The notes under the pieces are model-generated. The model was given only the letters and a program-made list of their open reading frames with translations. It had not been told where the DNA came from and made no database searches. A stretch of DNA of 64,000 nt, taken from JABDMH01 sp965222645. Lineage in GTDB: Bacteria > Bacteroidota > Bacteroidia > Chitinophagales > Saprospiraceae. Position numbers and translations under genes: made by a program. Of the stretch, positions 1 through 8,125 are shown piece by piece; position 1 is the first letter of the stretch, and every line of letters starts with the position of its first letter. The stretch is taken from the NCBI GenBank assembly GCA_965222645.1, contig OZ244968.1:2046001-2110000 (forward strand). The letters run 5' to 3'.

Positions 1-1993
1 CATAGACCGGCTCCACATACAACTCTCCACTGCTTTCATTTGATCCGGCTTTGGTGTATGAATATCCGGTGCTGTCCAGCAGCGTGCCAGCACGGCTATA
101 ATGGGCGATATTTTCGATGCGCAGGCCTCCTACATCTTTTTCTACCGCCTTTTTGACAAAGACTTCCGCTTCTCCCCAAGCATTTTTTGTCTCTATTGTA
201 AAGTAATAATCGCCGGCACTGATGCTCCCAAATTCCTGCTCCAGATTAAACCGTACCGGGGGCTCTTCAATCCCTGGGGATTGGGTAATGCTTTTGCTGC
301 CTACCTGACTGCCTGAAGCGGTGTATAATATAAAATTGAGGTAGTTAAAGGCAGAATCACAATTACCCGGATAATTTGGTTCTCCATATTTTAGATCTAA
401 TGAGATTTCTGTGGAGTCAACTTCTGCAGCTTCCAGCTCAAAAGTGTCACTTGTTGCAAACTCCTGGGTGCAGCAGGTCGGGCCCCCATTGACATAACAT
501 GTTGTTTGTCTTTCTTTGCTGACATAAGGTGCGGATGAAATGGGATAAAATATCCGGTTGGCCCCAAACCGATACTCCGTATACCCCTTGGTCGGGAAGG
601 TCACTTTTTTTAATGAGCCGGACAGCATTGCACTTTCTTTGCTGTCTCTTTTGGAGCCTCCGTAATAAATGCCGTTTACTTCGGTGGGAGGTACATTCAC
701 GGGATAAGCTCCATTCAGTGTCTCACCATTGGCAAAACCCCAGTGGTCGATCGCATAGCTCAGTCTATGGGGTATGCTGTTGGGATTGTGGTATTCGAAA
801 ACATACGGATTTATGACCGGGCTGCCATTCAATGCTTTTTCCTGGATTTGATCCAGTTTTAATCGCTTGTACCAGGCACTGCTCGTATTGCCATTACCGA
901 TATCCCAGTTATCCGAAGGACTCTGAAAATAGCTGTGGGTCAGTTCCCATTTATAGCCAAAATTGCCGTTGTGGATCACGATTTCTTTTAGGCGTTGTGG
1001 GGGGCTGCTGCCAAATACCTCCAGGTCTTGCCGGGTTACTCCATCGGTATTAAAGTTTACTGTCTGAGTGCCGCTCGAATTGGTAATGCTGGTGAGCCGT
1101 TTGCCAATGATGTAATTATTATTGACCGCAATGTTGTAAAAGTTTAAATATTTAGTCCCTGCACTGCCCGATAAATTACAACTGGTCTGCTGGCTGATCA
1201 TAAAATGTTCTGCCGATGCAGGATACCGCACCCTATAGCGTTCTGTGGCGTAATTAAACGTTAAATAATGTTTTTCATCGTGTGTTTCCATTCGCATTAA
1301 ATACCATCCACTGGTAGTCGCATCTGCGGTGGGCAGCGGCTGTGAGGTCTCCACCATGCTGCTTGCATCGTAATAGCCAAAATAACATATCACCCCATTC
1401 GGAAGAATGACTTTAAATCCCTTCAAAATACTCCCCGAATATATCCGGGTGATTTTTATGTCCTGACGGGGAATTAGCATCGGTTCTACTGTCTCCGATG
1501 TATCTGCATCGATGTCAAATAGAAATTTACCCGAATAGCCGGCTACGCTAAAGACAAATACATCCGGCTCACTATCCTGAGTGCCATCGGCCACCGCGGT
1601 AGGACTTATCGTGCCCAGGTTTTGCAAACTAAACCAGCCGTTTGCTCCCTCGTCTGCCAAGCCAATCACGGTGCGCGAGATCATCCCTCCGGCATACATC
1701 GCCCAGTTGAGTCCTTCCCGGCTCGCTACTTCACTTACCCGTACACCGGCCGAGTGGTAATTCAAGCTAATGGGTAACGACAACGGACCCTGGGTAATGT
1801 CGTATAAATGTAGGCCTACCCGGATAGTACCCGTAAAATGCGATACCTGGTGTTCTGCAAATTTTCCCAGTGATGCTGCCATGTAGGACGGTACCGTCAC
1901 ATCCCCAAAACTATTATTCATCGATTGAGAATGTATTTTTAACGTATTTATGAATACTGAAAACAGTAGGGTGATTATTATTTTATTTTTCAT
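1..1993 (-). CDS. RHS/YD-repeat-like large surface protein, N-terminal part (cut by window edge)
   Basis: An open minus-strand frame of about 664 codons starts at ATG 1993 and runs off the left edge without a stop. It opens with a signal peptide (MKNKIIITLLFSVFINTLKI, then HSQS). Next come PSYMAASLGKF and the pattern GPLSLPISLNYHSAGVRVSE-VASREGLNWAMYAGGMISR. That pattern is the characteristic N-terminus of large Bacteroidota RHS-like proteins, which are secreted beta-rich shells whose C-termini often carry RHS core repeats and variable toxin tips. The visible part is beta-rich, with many Tyr/Asn/Gly, and contains no YD core repeats yet. The M43-like gene lies 81 bp upstream on the same strand, so co-transcription is plausible. 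Family assignment is from remembered pattern; whether the missing C-terminus is toxic cannot be judged here. Confidence 0.75.
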   Translation of the reverse strand, partial: MKNKIIITLLFSVFINTLKIHSQSMNNSFGDVTVPSYMAASLGKFAEHQVSHFTGTIRVGLHLYDITQGPLSLPISLNYHSAGVRVSEVASREGLNWAMYAGGMISRTVIGLADEGANGWFSLQNLGTISPTAVADGTQDSEPDVFVFSVAGYSGKFLFDIDADTSETVEPMLIPRQDIKITRIYSGSILKGFKVILPNGVICYFGYYDASSMVETSQPLPTADATTSGWYLMRMETHDEKHYLTFNYATERYRVRYPASAEHFMISQQTSCNLSGSAGTKYLNFYNIAVNNNYIIGKRLTSITNSSGTQTVNFNTDGVTRQDLEVFGSSPPQRLKEIVIHNGNFGYKWELTHSYFQSPSDNWDIGNGNTSSAWYKRLKLDQIQEKALNGSPVINPYVFEYHNPNSIPHRLSYAIDHWGFANGETLNGAYPVNVPPTEVNGIYYGGSKRDSKESAMLSGSLKKVTFPTKGYTEYRFGANRIFYPISSAPYVSKERQTTCYVNGGPTCCTQEFATSDTFELEAAEVDSTEISLDLKYGEPNYPGNCDSAFNYLNFILYTASGSQVGSKSITQSPGIEEPPVRFNLEQEFGSISAGDYYFTIETKNAWGEAEVFVKKAVEKDVGGLRIENIAHYSRAGTLLDSTGYSYTKAGSNESSGELYVEPVY

Positions 1994-2040
1994 GGTCTTG
2001 TTTTTTATTGCGGTTATTTTTTTCACGCTCCATTCTCCTT

Positions 2041-2066
2041 GCTTCGCGCTTCGTGCTTCGATCTTC
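2041..2066. repeat. short GCTTCG-type iteration in the RHS/M43 gap
   Basis: The gap between the M43-like stop and the RHS start holds a CTTCG word iterated about every 7-9 bp (GCTTCG, GCTTCG, GCTTCG, then ATCTTC). It is a small imperfect tandem repeat with no visible coding role. Similar pyrimidine-rich CTTTTAGTCT-type iterations recur at 3150-3220 upstream of the M43 gene. Confidence 0.4.
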
Positions 2067-2074
2067 ATACTTTT

Positions 2075-3097
2075 TCACTCCTTTTTCACATAACCACTCC
2101 GATTTCCTTTTTCTAAAAAATACCGCATGCGTTGTACCTGCCCATGGGTAAACATGTACATGTTTTTATCATTCGTGTCATCCATAAAATTCATCACCAT
2201 CGCCCGTGGATAGCCCAGGCAGGTGCTGTGCCGGGTGGGCATTGGGTCTCCTACATTGGGGGCATTGTGGGGTGGGGTATCCGGTACCCCATCATCCTGG
2301 CACCAACCAAAACGCCCCTCATGATCCGGGGCCGAGTACAGGTCAAACAGTCCCAGCCAATTACCCATCAAATGTGTGAGTGTCTTTCCCTCCCGGTGGC
2401 CCGTGCTGCCCCTCCCGAAGTATCTTTGGTCGATGACTATGCCATCGGTCTCTACCGGGCCTCCCGGATACTGTGCGTATGAGCCAAGGCATGCATCCGG
2501 TCCAGTTACCCAGATATTGATTGTACTTCCGGGATCAGCCGGAGGTGAGCCCCTTTCTTTATCCTTCACTCCATCGTAGTCCTGCCAATTCTCTTCGCTG
2601 GGGCGTATGTTGGCAATACCCCGCTCCACTCGGGATGAAAGCTGAAATTGGATGCCGGGATCCGCAGCCAATCTGCCATACTCCCCATCCGGATCATGAT
2701 GGTCCTTTTCCCGTAGCTTGGGTGGCCCAAAATCACGGTTGAGTGCATCAAGCTGAAAGGAAATATCGCCTTCCGCTTCTTCCCTGCTACCTGTATATAA
2801 AATATGAAAGACCAACTCCAGAACTATGGGATCTCTGCTGTATGTATAGTCTCTGCTTTCTCTGCGCAGCTGATATTCTGTCGCAATCCATTCTTTTTGA
2901 TCGACTATTGATTTTCTGAATTGTTCTTTTAAATATTCGTCCGTCTTATACCGATCAACTCGACCTGACGTATCTATTTCCATATGGAATAGATCGTAGT
3001 AGGCTTCCCGTTTATTTTTTTCCGGATTTGCGTGAACGCTCTCAGCAATAGTCATACTACTGCAGAATAACAATAGCAGGGTGATAATCTTTTTCAT
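2075..3097 (-). CDS. Secreted M43 pappalysin-like protein with degenerate zinc site
   Basis: A protein of 340 aa with a signal peptide at residues 1-18 and the overall layout of the pappalysin (M43) metalloprotease domain. The zinc-site segment at 239-254 reads TLTHLMGNWLGLFDLY. The family consensus is HExxHxxGxxH, so here only the first His (242) and the Gly (249) remain. The catalytic Glu is Leu243, the second ligand is Asn246 and the third is Asp252. The downstream Met-turn region (MNFMDDT, 302-308, and MFTHGQVQRM) is well preserved, so the fold looks intact while proteolysis should be lost. No frameshift is visible. It is likely exported and may act as a binding or scaffold protein, perhaps for the RHS-like product encoded just downstream; that role is inference. 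Confidence 0.7.
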   Translation of the reverse strand: MKKIITLLLLFCSSMTIAESVHANPEKNKREAYYDLFHMEIDTSGRVDRYKTDEYLKEQFRKSIVDQKEWIATEYQLRRESRDYTYSRDPIVLELVFHILYTGSREEAEGDISFQLDALNRDFGPPKLREKDHHDPDGEYGRLAADPGIQFQLSSRVERGIANIRPSEENWQDYDGVKDKERGSPPADPGSTINIWVTGPDACLGSYAQYPGGPVETDGIVIDQRYFGRGSTGHREGKTLTHLMGNWLGLFDLYSAPDHEGRFGWCQDDGVPDTPPHNAPNVGDPMPTRHSTCLGYPRAMVMNFMDDTNDKNMYMFTHGQVQRMRYFLEKGNRSGYVKKE

Positions 3098-3540
3098 CGA
3101 TGTTTTTTTTATTTATTTCTCTTTGTGCCTCGTGTCTAAGTGCCTCCGAGATTTTTTATTTTTTGTAGCTCTTTTAGTCTCGTTCCTTCTTCTTTCTCTT
3201 CGTCTTTTAGTCTTTATTTCTCAATTTTTCAATTTTCGCTACTCTAAAGAGCACCGGCCTTTATGAATCCGCAGCCGGTGCATCCAGTTATATCCGTACC
3301 AGCCTTTGCCGGTACTCGTGAATAGTATCGTCAATAGTCTTTTCCTTCCAAGAAAGGGTTGTACTTGTAGAAATAATCTTCAAGCCCTTCTATTAGAGGC
3401 GTTTTCCCCTTTAAGAGAACTCCATAGTTTCCATGTCTCTTGCCATTGGAATTAAAAATAACCCTATCTAATTCTTAAATATAGTAAATATAGGACATAA
3501 AAGTCCGAACATGTCTTGCCTTTTTTTTTGATAATTCACT
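3098..3540. other. Intergenic stretch with pyrimidine-rich tract, hairpins and a gene remnant
   Basis: This 443-bp gap begins with a pyrimidine-rich leader for the M43 gene. It then holds an 8-bp inverted repeat (GCACCGGC/GCCGGTGC, 3251-3258 and 3274-3281), a small GTACC/GGTAC inverted repeat at 3296-3315, and the minus-strand coding remnant 3331-3474 listed separately. The A/T-rich end (3470-3540) probably carries the promoter of the XRE gene, but I find no clear TAnnTTTG box. Confidence 0.5.
3331..3474 (-). pseudogene. Orphan C-terminal coding fragment (possible RHS toxin/tip remnant)
   Basis: Between an upstream stop (3475-3477) and TGA at 3331-3333 the minus strand encodes 47 residues with a protein-like composition, including HGNYGVLLKGKTPLIEGLED and YFYKYNPFLEGKDY. 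It has no usable start codon and no visible 5' part. I read it as the 3' end of a gene whose front was lost. Its position next to the RHS-like locus suggests a displaced C-terminal module, but I cannot name the family. Confidence 0.35.
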
Positions 3541-3765
3541 GTGAATCCTAAAAAGGGCATTTTTATCAGAATTGGACGCAATATCAGAAGGTTAAGAATG
3601 TCTCAGGGCACTAGTCAACGCCTATTCGCAGCAAACGTAGGAATTGATGAACGACATTTGAGACGAATCGAAAAAGGTGTAACTAATCCAACTTTAGGAA
3701 CGTTAATTGAAATAGCTGACGAATTAAAGATTGAAGTCACCAATCTTTTAGAAGATCGAAAGTAG
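3541..3765 (+). CDS. Small XRE-family helix-turn-helix regulator
   Basis: A 74-aa single-domain protein starting at GTG. The helix-turn-helix begins almost at once (IGRNIRRLRMSQGTSQRLFA, then ERHLRRIEKGVTNPTLGTLI) and ends in IADELKIEVTNLLEDRK, the typical Cro/C1 layout. The internal ATG (3598) would delete the first helix, so the GTG start is preferred. It is probably a DNA-binding repressor of a few local genes, plausibly the divergent accessory block to its left. It is convergent with rpoC, which ends 44 bp away, and is probably a remnant of mobile or accessory DNA. Confidence 0.8.
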   Translation: MNPKKGIFIRIGRNIRRLRMSQGTSQRLFAANVGIDERHLRRIEKGVTNPTLGTLIEIADELKIEVTNLLEDRK

Positions 3766-3808
3766 ACTTCAATCCAAATCGTCATGTAAATAATTCAAAG
3801 TACTCTTC

Positions 3809-6800
3809 CTAATCCAGCATCACCGGCTCGGCTGGTCTCTCAGCCACAGGTTCTCCGGTTACGATCATTCCCCTAAATCTTCTCATCCCCGTACCTGCTG
3901 GAATAGGCTTACCGACAATGACATTTTCTTTCAGTCCAATTAAGTCATCTTGTCTCGCTCCAATAGCAGCTGTACTGAGTACTTTGGTTGTCTCCTGGAA
4001 TGACGCAGCGGAAATCCAGCTGTGTGTCCCGAGTGATGATTTTGTAATACCCTGCAGCTCCGGACTCGATGTTGCCGGCACCGCATCTCGATGCTCGATC
4101 GTCTTGAGATCATTTCGCTTCAAGTAGCTGTTTTCCTCACGCAACTGTCGCAGTGACACAAGCTGACCCGCCTTCAATTTATTCGAATCTCCGGAGTCCG
4201 TGATAAATTTCTTATCAAAAATCCAGTCATTTTGCTCCAGAAAGTCGTATTTCTCAACAGCCTCACCTTCCAGGAAGCTCGTGTCTCCCGGATCCAGAAT
4301 GACCACCCGCCTCATCATTTGACGAACGATAACTTCGATGTGCTTATCATTTATTGTAATGCCCTGCGCGCGATAAACCTCCTGGACTCCATTGACCAGG
4401 TAGGTCTGTACAGCAAATGGTCCCTTGATGTCAAGGATGTCACTAGGCGCAATGGCTCCATCCGAAAGTTGGGTGCCAGCCCGCACAAAGTCACCTTCCT
4501 GCACCAGGATGTGTTTTGATAATCCGATCAGGTATTTACGTACTTGTTCGTCCTTTGCAGTGACAATGACTTCCCTATTACCCCTCTTGATCTTACCAAA
4601 GGACACTACCCCGTCTATCTCCGCTGTAACAGCAGGATTTGACGGATTTCTGGCTTCAAATAGCTCCGTAACCCTTGGAAGACCACCTGTGATATCTGAG
4701 ATCTTACCCAGATTCCTCGGGATTTTTGCAATGATCTGTCCCGAGATAATTTCGTCCCCTTCGTTAATTGAAATGTACGCCCCTACCGGCAAGTTGTAGT
4801 TTCGAAGTTCTTCGCCATCCTTGTCAATGATCTTGATGACAGGTATTTTTCGTTTCTTCTTACTCTCCACAACTACTTTTTCCGCGTACCCGGTCTGGTC
4901 GTCCCGTTCGATCCGATAGGTTTCACCTTCTTCGACTGATTCAAACTGAGCGATACCGGAGAATTCGGAAATGATAACCGCATTAAAGGGATCCCACTCA
5001 CATAAGACATCCCCCCGCTTGATCTTTTGTTTATCCTTAATAAAAATACGCGATCCATAAGGGATGTGGAGAGAAGTAAACAATTTACCCGTCTTATCCT
5101 CCACCAATCTCACTTCACCTGTACGAGATAAGACAATCTCAGAAGTATTTCCATTGTCGGAGAATGTGGTGGTCTTTACACCATCAAACTCTACTACTGC
5201 ATCAAATTTTGAAGTAAGTGCGCTTTCGGCTTTGGTTACAGATGCGATACCACCGACGTGGAATGTACGAAGGGTCAACTGTGTTCCTGGTTCACCAATC
5301 GACTGTGCTGCGATAATTCCCACTGCATCGCCCCGTTCCGCAATCCGTCCGGTAGCCAGGTTCTTTCCATAGCATTTTCGACATATGCCTCTCTTGGTCT
5401 CGCAAGTAAGAGCAGAGCGGATAGTCACCGATTCTATTCCCTGATCTTCGATATAATCTGCTGTCTTCTCATCGATGTAGCCGTCAGCTGCTAATATCAA
5501 CTCATCAGTGACCGGATGGAAAATATCATAGAGGCTGAACCGACCCTCGATACGTCGAGCCAAGGGCTGAATAATCTTCTCATTGTCCTTTAGTGCCGTG
5601 GTCTCATTTCCTCTCAAAGTACCACAATCTTCTTCCATGATCACAACATCTTGTGACACATCGACCAGTCGCCGGGTGAGGTATCCAGCATCAGCAGTCT
5701 TCAATGCCGTATCCGCCAGACCTTTTCTGGCACCGTGGGTGGAGATGAAGTATTCGAGTACCGACAATCCATCCAGAAAATTGGAGAGAATGGGGTTCTC
5801 AATAATCGCCCCACCTGTATCGCCTGATTTTCTCGGTTTAGCCATCAAACCGCGGAGACCACAAAGCTGCTTAATCTGCTGCTTAGATCCCCGTGCACCG
5901 GAGTGCAACATCATATACACCGAATTAAATCCTTCCTTATGCTCAGAGAGCTCCTTAAGCAAATTGTCGGTTATCGTGTTATCGGCATAGGTCCATTTGT
6001 CGATAATCTGGTTGTATCTTTCGTTGTTTGTTATCAGCCCCATATTGTAATTCTCCCAGACCTCATCGACTTCGTTTTGTGCCTCTTCCAGGATATTGCT
6101 TTTCACTGTAGGGGTAATCAGATCACCGAGATTAAAAGACAATCCTCCTTTAAATGCCCAGTAAAATCCAAGATCCTTTATCTTATCCAGGAAATCTGCC
6201 GTCACTGAAAGGTCTGTGCGAATAATAATATTGCTAATAATCGTCTTGAGATTTCTCTTCGTGAGCAGCTCATTGACAAAAGGTACTGTATCAGGTACTG
6301 CCTGATTGAATATCACCCTGCCTACCGTGGTGCGAACAATTTCTTTTTGTTTTTCACCCGCGGCGTCTTCTGTATCGACCCTCACCTTGATCGGTGCATG
6401 CAGATCGATTTGACCCTCGTTATAAGCAATCATCACTTCCTCCTGAGAGTAAAAGGCACGCACTCCATCTTCCTCTCCCTTTCCATTGCTCGATGCTGCA
6501 ATTCGTTCCTTGCTCAGATAATAAAGCCCCAACACCATATCCTGCGAAGGAAGAGCAATCGGTGATCCGTCTTGCGGATTAAGGATATTGTGGGATGAAA
6601 GCATTAAGATCTGCGCCTCCAAGATGGCAGACTGACTTAGGGGAAGGTGAACAGCCATCTGGTCACCATCGAAATCGGCGTTGAAAGCCCCGCAAACCAA
6701 AGGATGCAACTGAATGGCTTTACCCTCAATTAATTTTGGTTGAAAAGCTTGAATACTCAATCGATGTAGAGTGGGCGCCCGGTTTAGTAGTACCGGATGT

Positions 6801-8098
6801 CCCTTAAGGATGTTTTCCAGGATTTCCCAAATTACCGGGTCCTTTTTATCTACCAGTTTTTTGGCGGATTTCACTGTTTTTACAATTCCTCTTTCAATTA
6901 GTTTCCGTATGATGAAGGGCTTGAATAGCTCTGCAGCCATACCCTTGGGGAGTCCACATTCGTGCAACTGCAGAGTTGGACCCACTACGATAACTGATCG
7001 GCCGCTATAGTCCACACGCTTACCAAGGAGATTTTGCCGGAATCTTCCCTGTTTCCCCTTGAGAATGTCACTCAACGACTTTAACGGTCTTCCACCTTCT
7101 GCCTTGACTGCATTTGATTTCCGGGAATTGTCAAACAAAGAATCAACTGCTTCTTGCAGCATTCGCTTCTCATTTCTCAAAATCACCTCCGGTGCCTTGA
7201 TTTCCAAAAGGCGTTTGAGGCGGTTATTTCGGATGATCACTCTTCTGTACAAATCGTTGAGATCAGAACTAGCAAATCGCCCTCCATCGAGAGGTACGAG
7301 AGGCCGTAGTTCTGGCGGCACTACAGGCAAATAATGGATAACGGCCCATTCGGGTCGATTTTCTATTCGATTTAATCCATCCCTAAACGCCTCGACGACT
7401 CGCAATCGCTTAAGCGCTTCTGATTTTCGCTGTTGCGAAGTTTCCGTTGCAGCCTGCATGCGCAATGCATAGGACAAATCATCGAGGTTTAGACGACCTA
7501 ACAATTCCCTGACGGCCTCAGCTCCCATCAACGCAATAAATTTATTGGGATCATCATTTTCCAGCATTTGGTTTTCTCGCGGAAGCGAATCCTGTATTTC
7601 AAAGTACTCTTCCTCTGTAAGCAAATCCATGGTTGCAATGCCCTCGGCCTCCTTCACTCCAGGTTGCACGACGACATAGCGCTCGTAGTAAATGATTGAT
7701 TCTAATTTCTTGGATGATAACCCAAGAAGATATCCAATCTTGTTTGGCAATGATTTAAAAAACCAGATATGAACCACGGGTACAACGAGCTTTATATGAC
7801 CCATCCGCTCCCGTCTTACTTTTTTCTCTGTGACCTCTACCCCACACCGGTCGCAAACGATACCTTTATATCTTATCCGTTTATACTTTCCACAATAACA
7901 TTCGTAGTCTTTGACAGGGCCAAAAATACGCTCACAAAACAAGCCATCTCTTTCTGGTTTGTACGACCGATAGTTGATCGTCTCCGGTTTTAGTACCTCT
8001 CCAAACGATCGTTCCAGTATGTCATCAGGTGAACACAAACTGATGGTGATACTGTTGAAATCCGACCTCTGTGCATTGTTTGTTTTTCTAAAAGACAT
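3809..8098 (-). CDS. rpoC: DNA-directed RNA polymerase subunit beta'
   Basis: A 1429-aa catalytic subunit of RNA polymerase, of usual length for Bacteroidota. The N-terminal zinc ribbon has Cys67, 69, 82 and 85 (CYCGKYKRIRYKGIVCDRC). The absolutely conserved metal-binding loop NADFDGDQMAVHLP lies at 473-486. A second zinc knot (CETKRGICRKCYG) and the GEPGTQLTLRTFHVGG bridge-helix/trigger-loop region follow. It lies 27 bp downstream of rpoB on the same strand and is the last gene of the rplKAJL-rpoBC series. The start ATG gives the standard MSFRK N-terminus. No anomalies are seen. Confidence 0.99.
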   Translation of the reverse strand: MSFRKTNNAQRSDFNSITISLCSPDDILERSFGEVLKPETINYRSYKPERDGLFCERIFGPVKDYECYCGKYKRIRYKGIVCDRCGVEVTEKKVRRERMGHIKLVVPVVHIWFFKSLPNKIGYLLGLSSKKLESIIYYERYVVVQPGVKEAEGIATMDLLTEEEYFEIQDSLPRENQMLENDDPNKFIALMGAEAVRELLGRLNLDDLSYALRMQAATETSQQRKSEALKRLRVVEAFRDGLNRIENRPEWAVIHYLPVVPPELRPLVPLDGGRFASSDLNDLYRRVIIRNNRLKRLLEIKAPEVILRNEKRMLQEAVDSLFDNSRKSNAVKAEGGRPLKSLSDILKGKQGRFRQNLLGKRVDYSGRSVIVVGPTLQLHECGLPKGMAAELFKPFIIRKLIERGIVKTVKSAKKLVDKKDPVIWEILENILKGHPVLLNRAPTLHRLSIQAFQPKLIEGKAIQLHPLVCGAFNADFDGDQMAVHLPLSQSAILEAQILMLSSHNILNPQDGSPIALPSQDMVLGLYYLSKERIAASSNGKGEEDGVRAFYSQEEVMIAYNEGQIDLHAPIKVRVDTEDAAGEKQKEIVRTTVGRVIFNQAVPDTVPFVNELLTKRNLKTIISNIIIRTDLSVTADFLDKIKDLGFYWAFKGGLSFNLGDLITPTVKSNILEEAQNEVDEVWENYNMGLITNNERYNQIIDKWTYADNTITDNLLKELSEHKEGFNSVYMMLHSGARGSKQQIKQLCGLRGLMAKPRKSGDTGGAIIENPILSNFLDGLSVLEYFISTHGARKGLADTALKTADAGYLTRRLVDVSQDVVIMEEDCGTLRGNETTALKDNEKIIQPLARRIEGRFSLYDIFHPVTDELILAADGYIDEKTADYIEDQGIESVTIRSALTCETKRGICRKCYGKNLATGRIAERGDAVGIIAAQSIGEPGTQLTLRTFHVGGIASVTKAESALTSKFDAVVEFDGVKTTTFSDNGNTSEIVLSRTGEVRLVEDKTGKLFTSLHIPYGSRIFIKDKQKIKRGDVLCEWDPFNAVIISEFSGIAQFESVEEGETYRIERDDQTGYAEKVVVESKKKRKIPVIKIIDKDGEELRNYNLPVGAYISINEGDEIISGQIIAKIPRNLGKISDITGGLPRVTELFEARNPSNPAVTAEIDGVVSFGKIKRGNREVIVTAKDEQVRKYLIGLSKHILVQEGDFVRAGTQLSDGAIAPSDILDIKGPFAVQTYLVNGVQEVYRAQGITINDKHIEVIVRQMMRRVVILDPGDTSFLEGEAVEKYDFLEQNDWIFDKKFITDSGDSNKLKAGQLVSLRQLREENSYLKRNDLKTIEHRDAVPATSSPELQGITKSSLGTHSWISAASFQETTKVLSTAAIGARQDDLIGLKENVIVGKPIPAGTGMRRFRGMIVTGEPVAERPAEPVMLD

Positions 8099-8125
8099 AT
8101 TTACTATTTTAGGATAGACAGCTGT

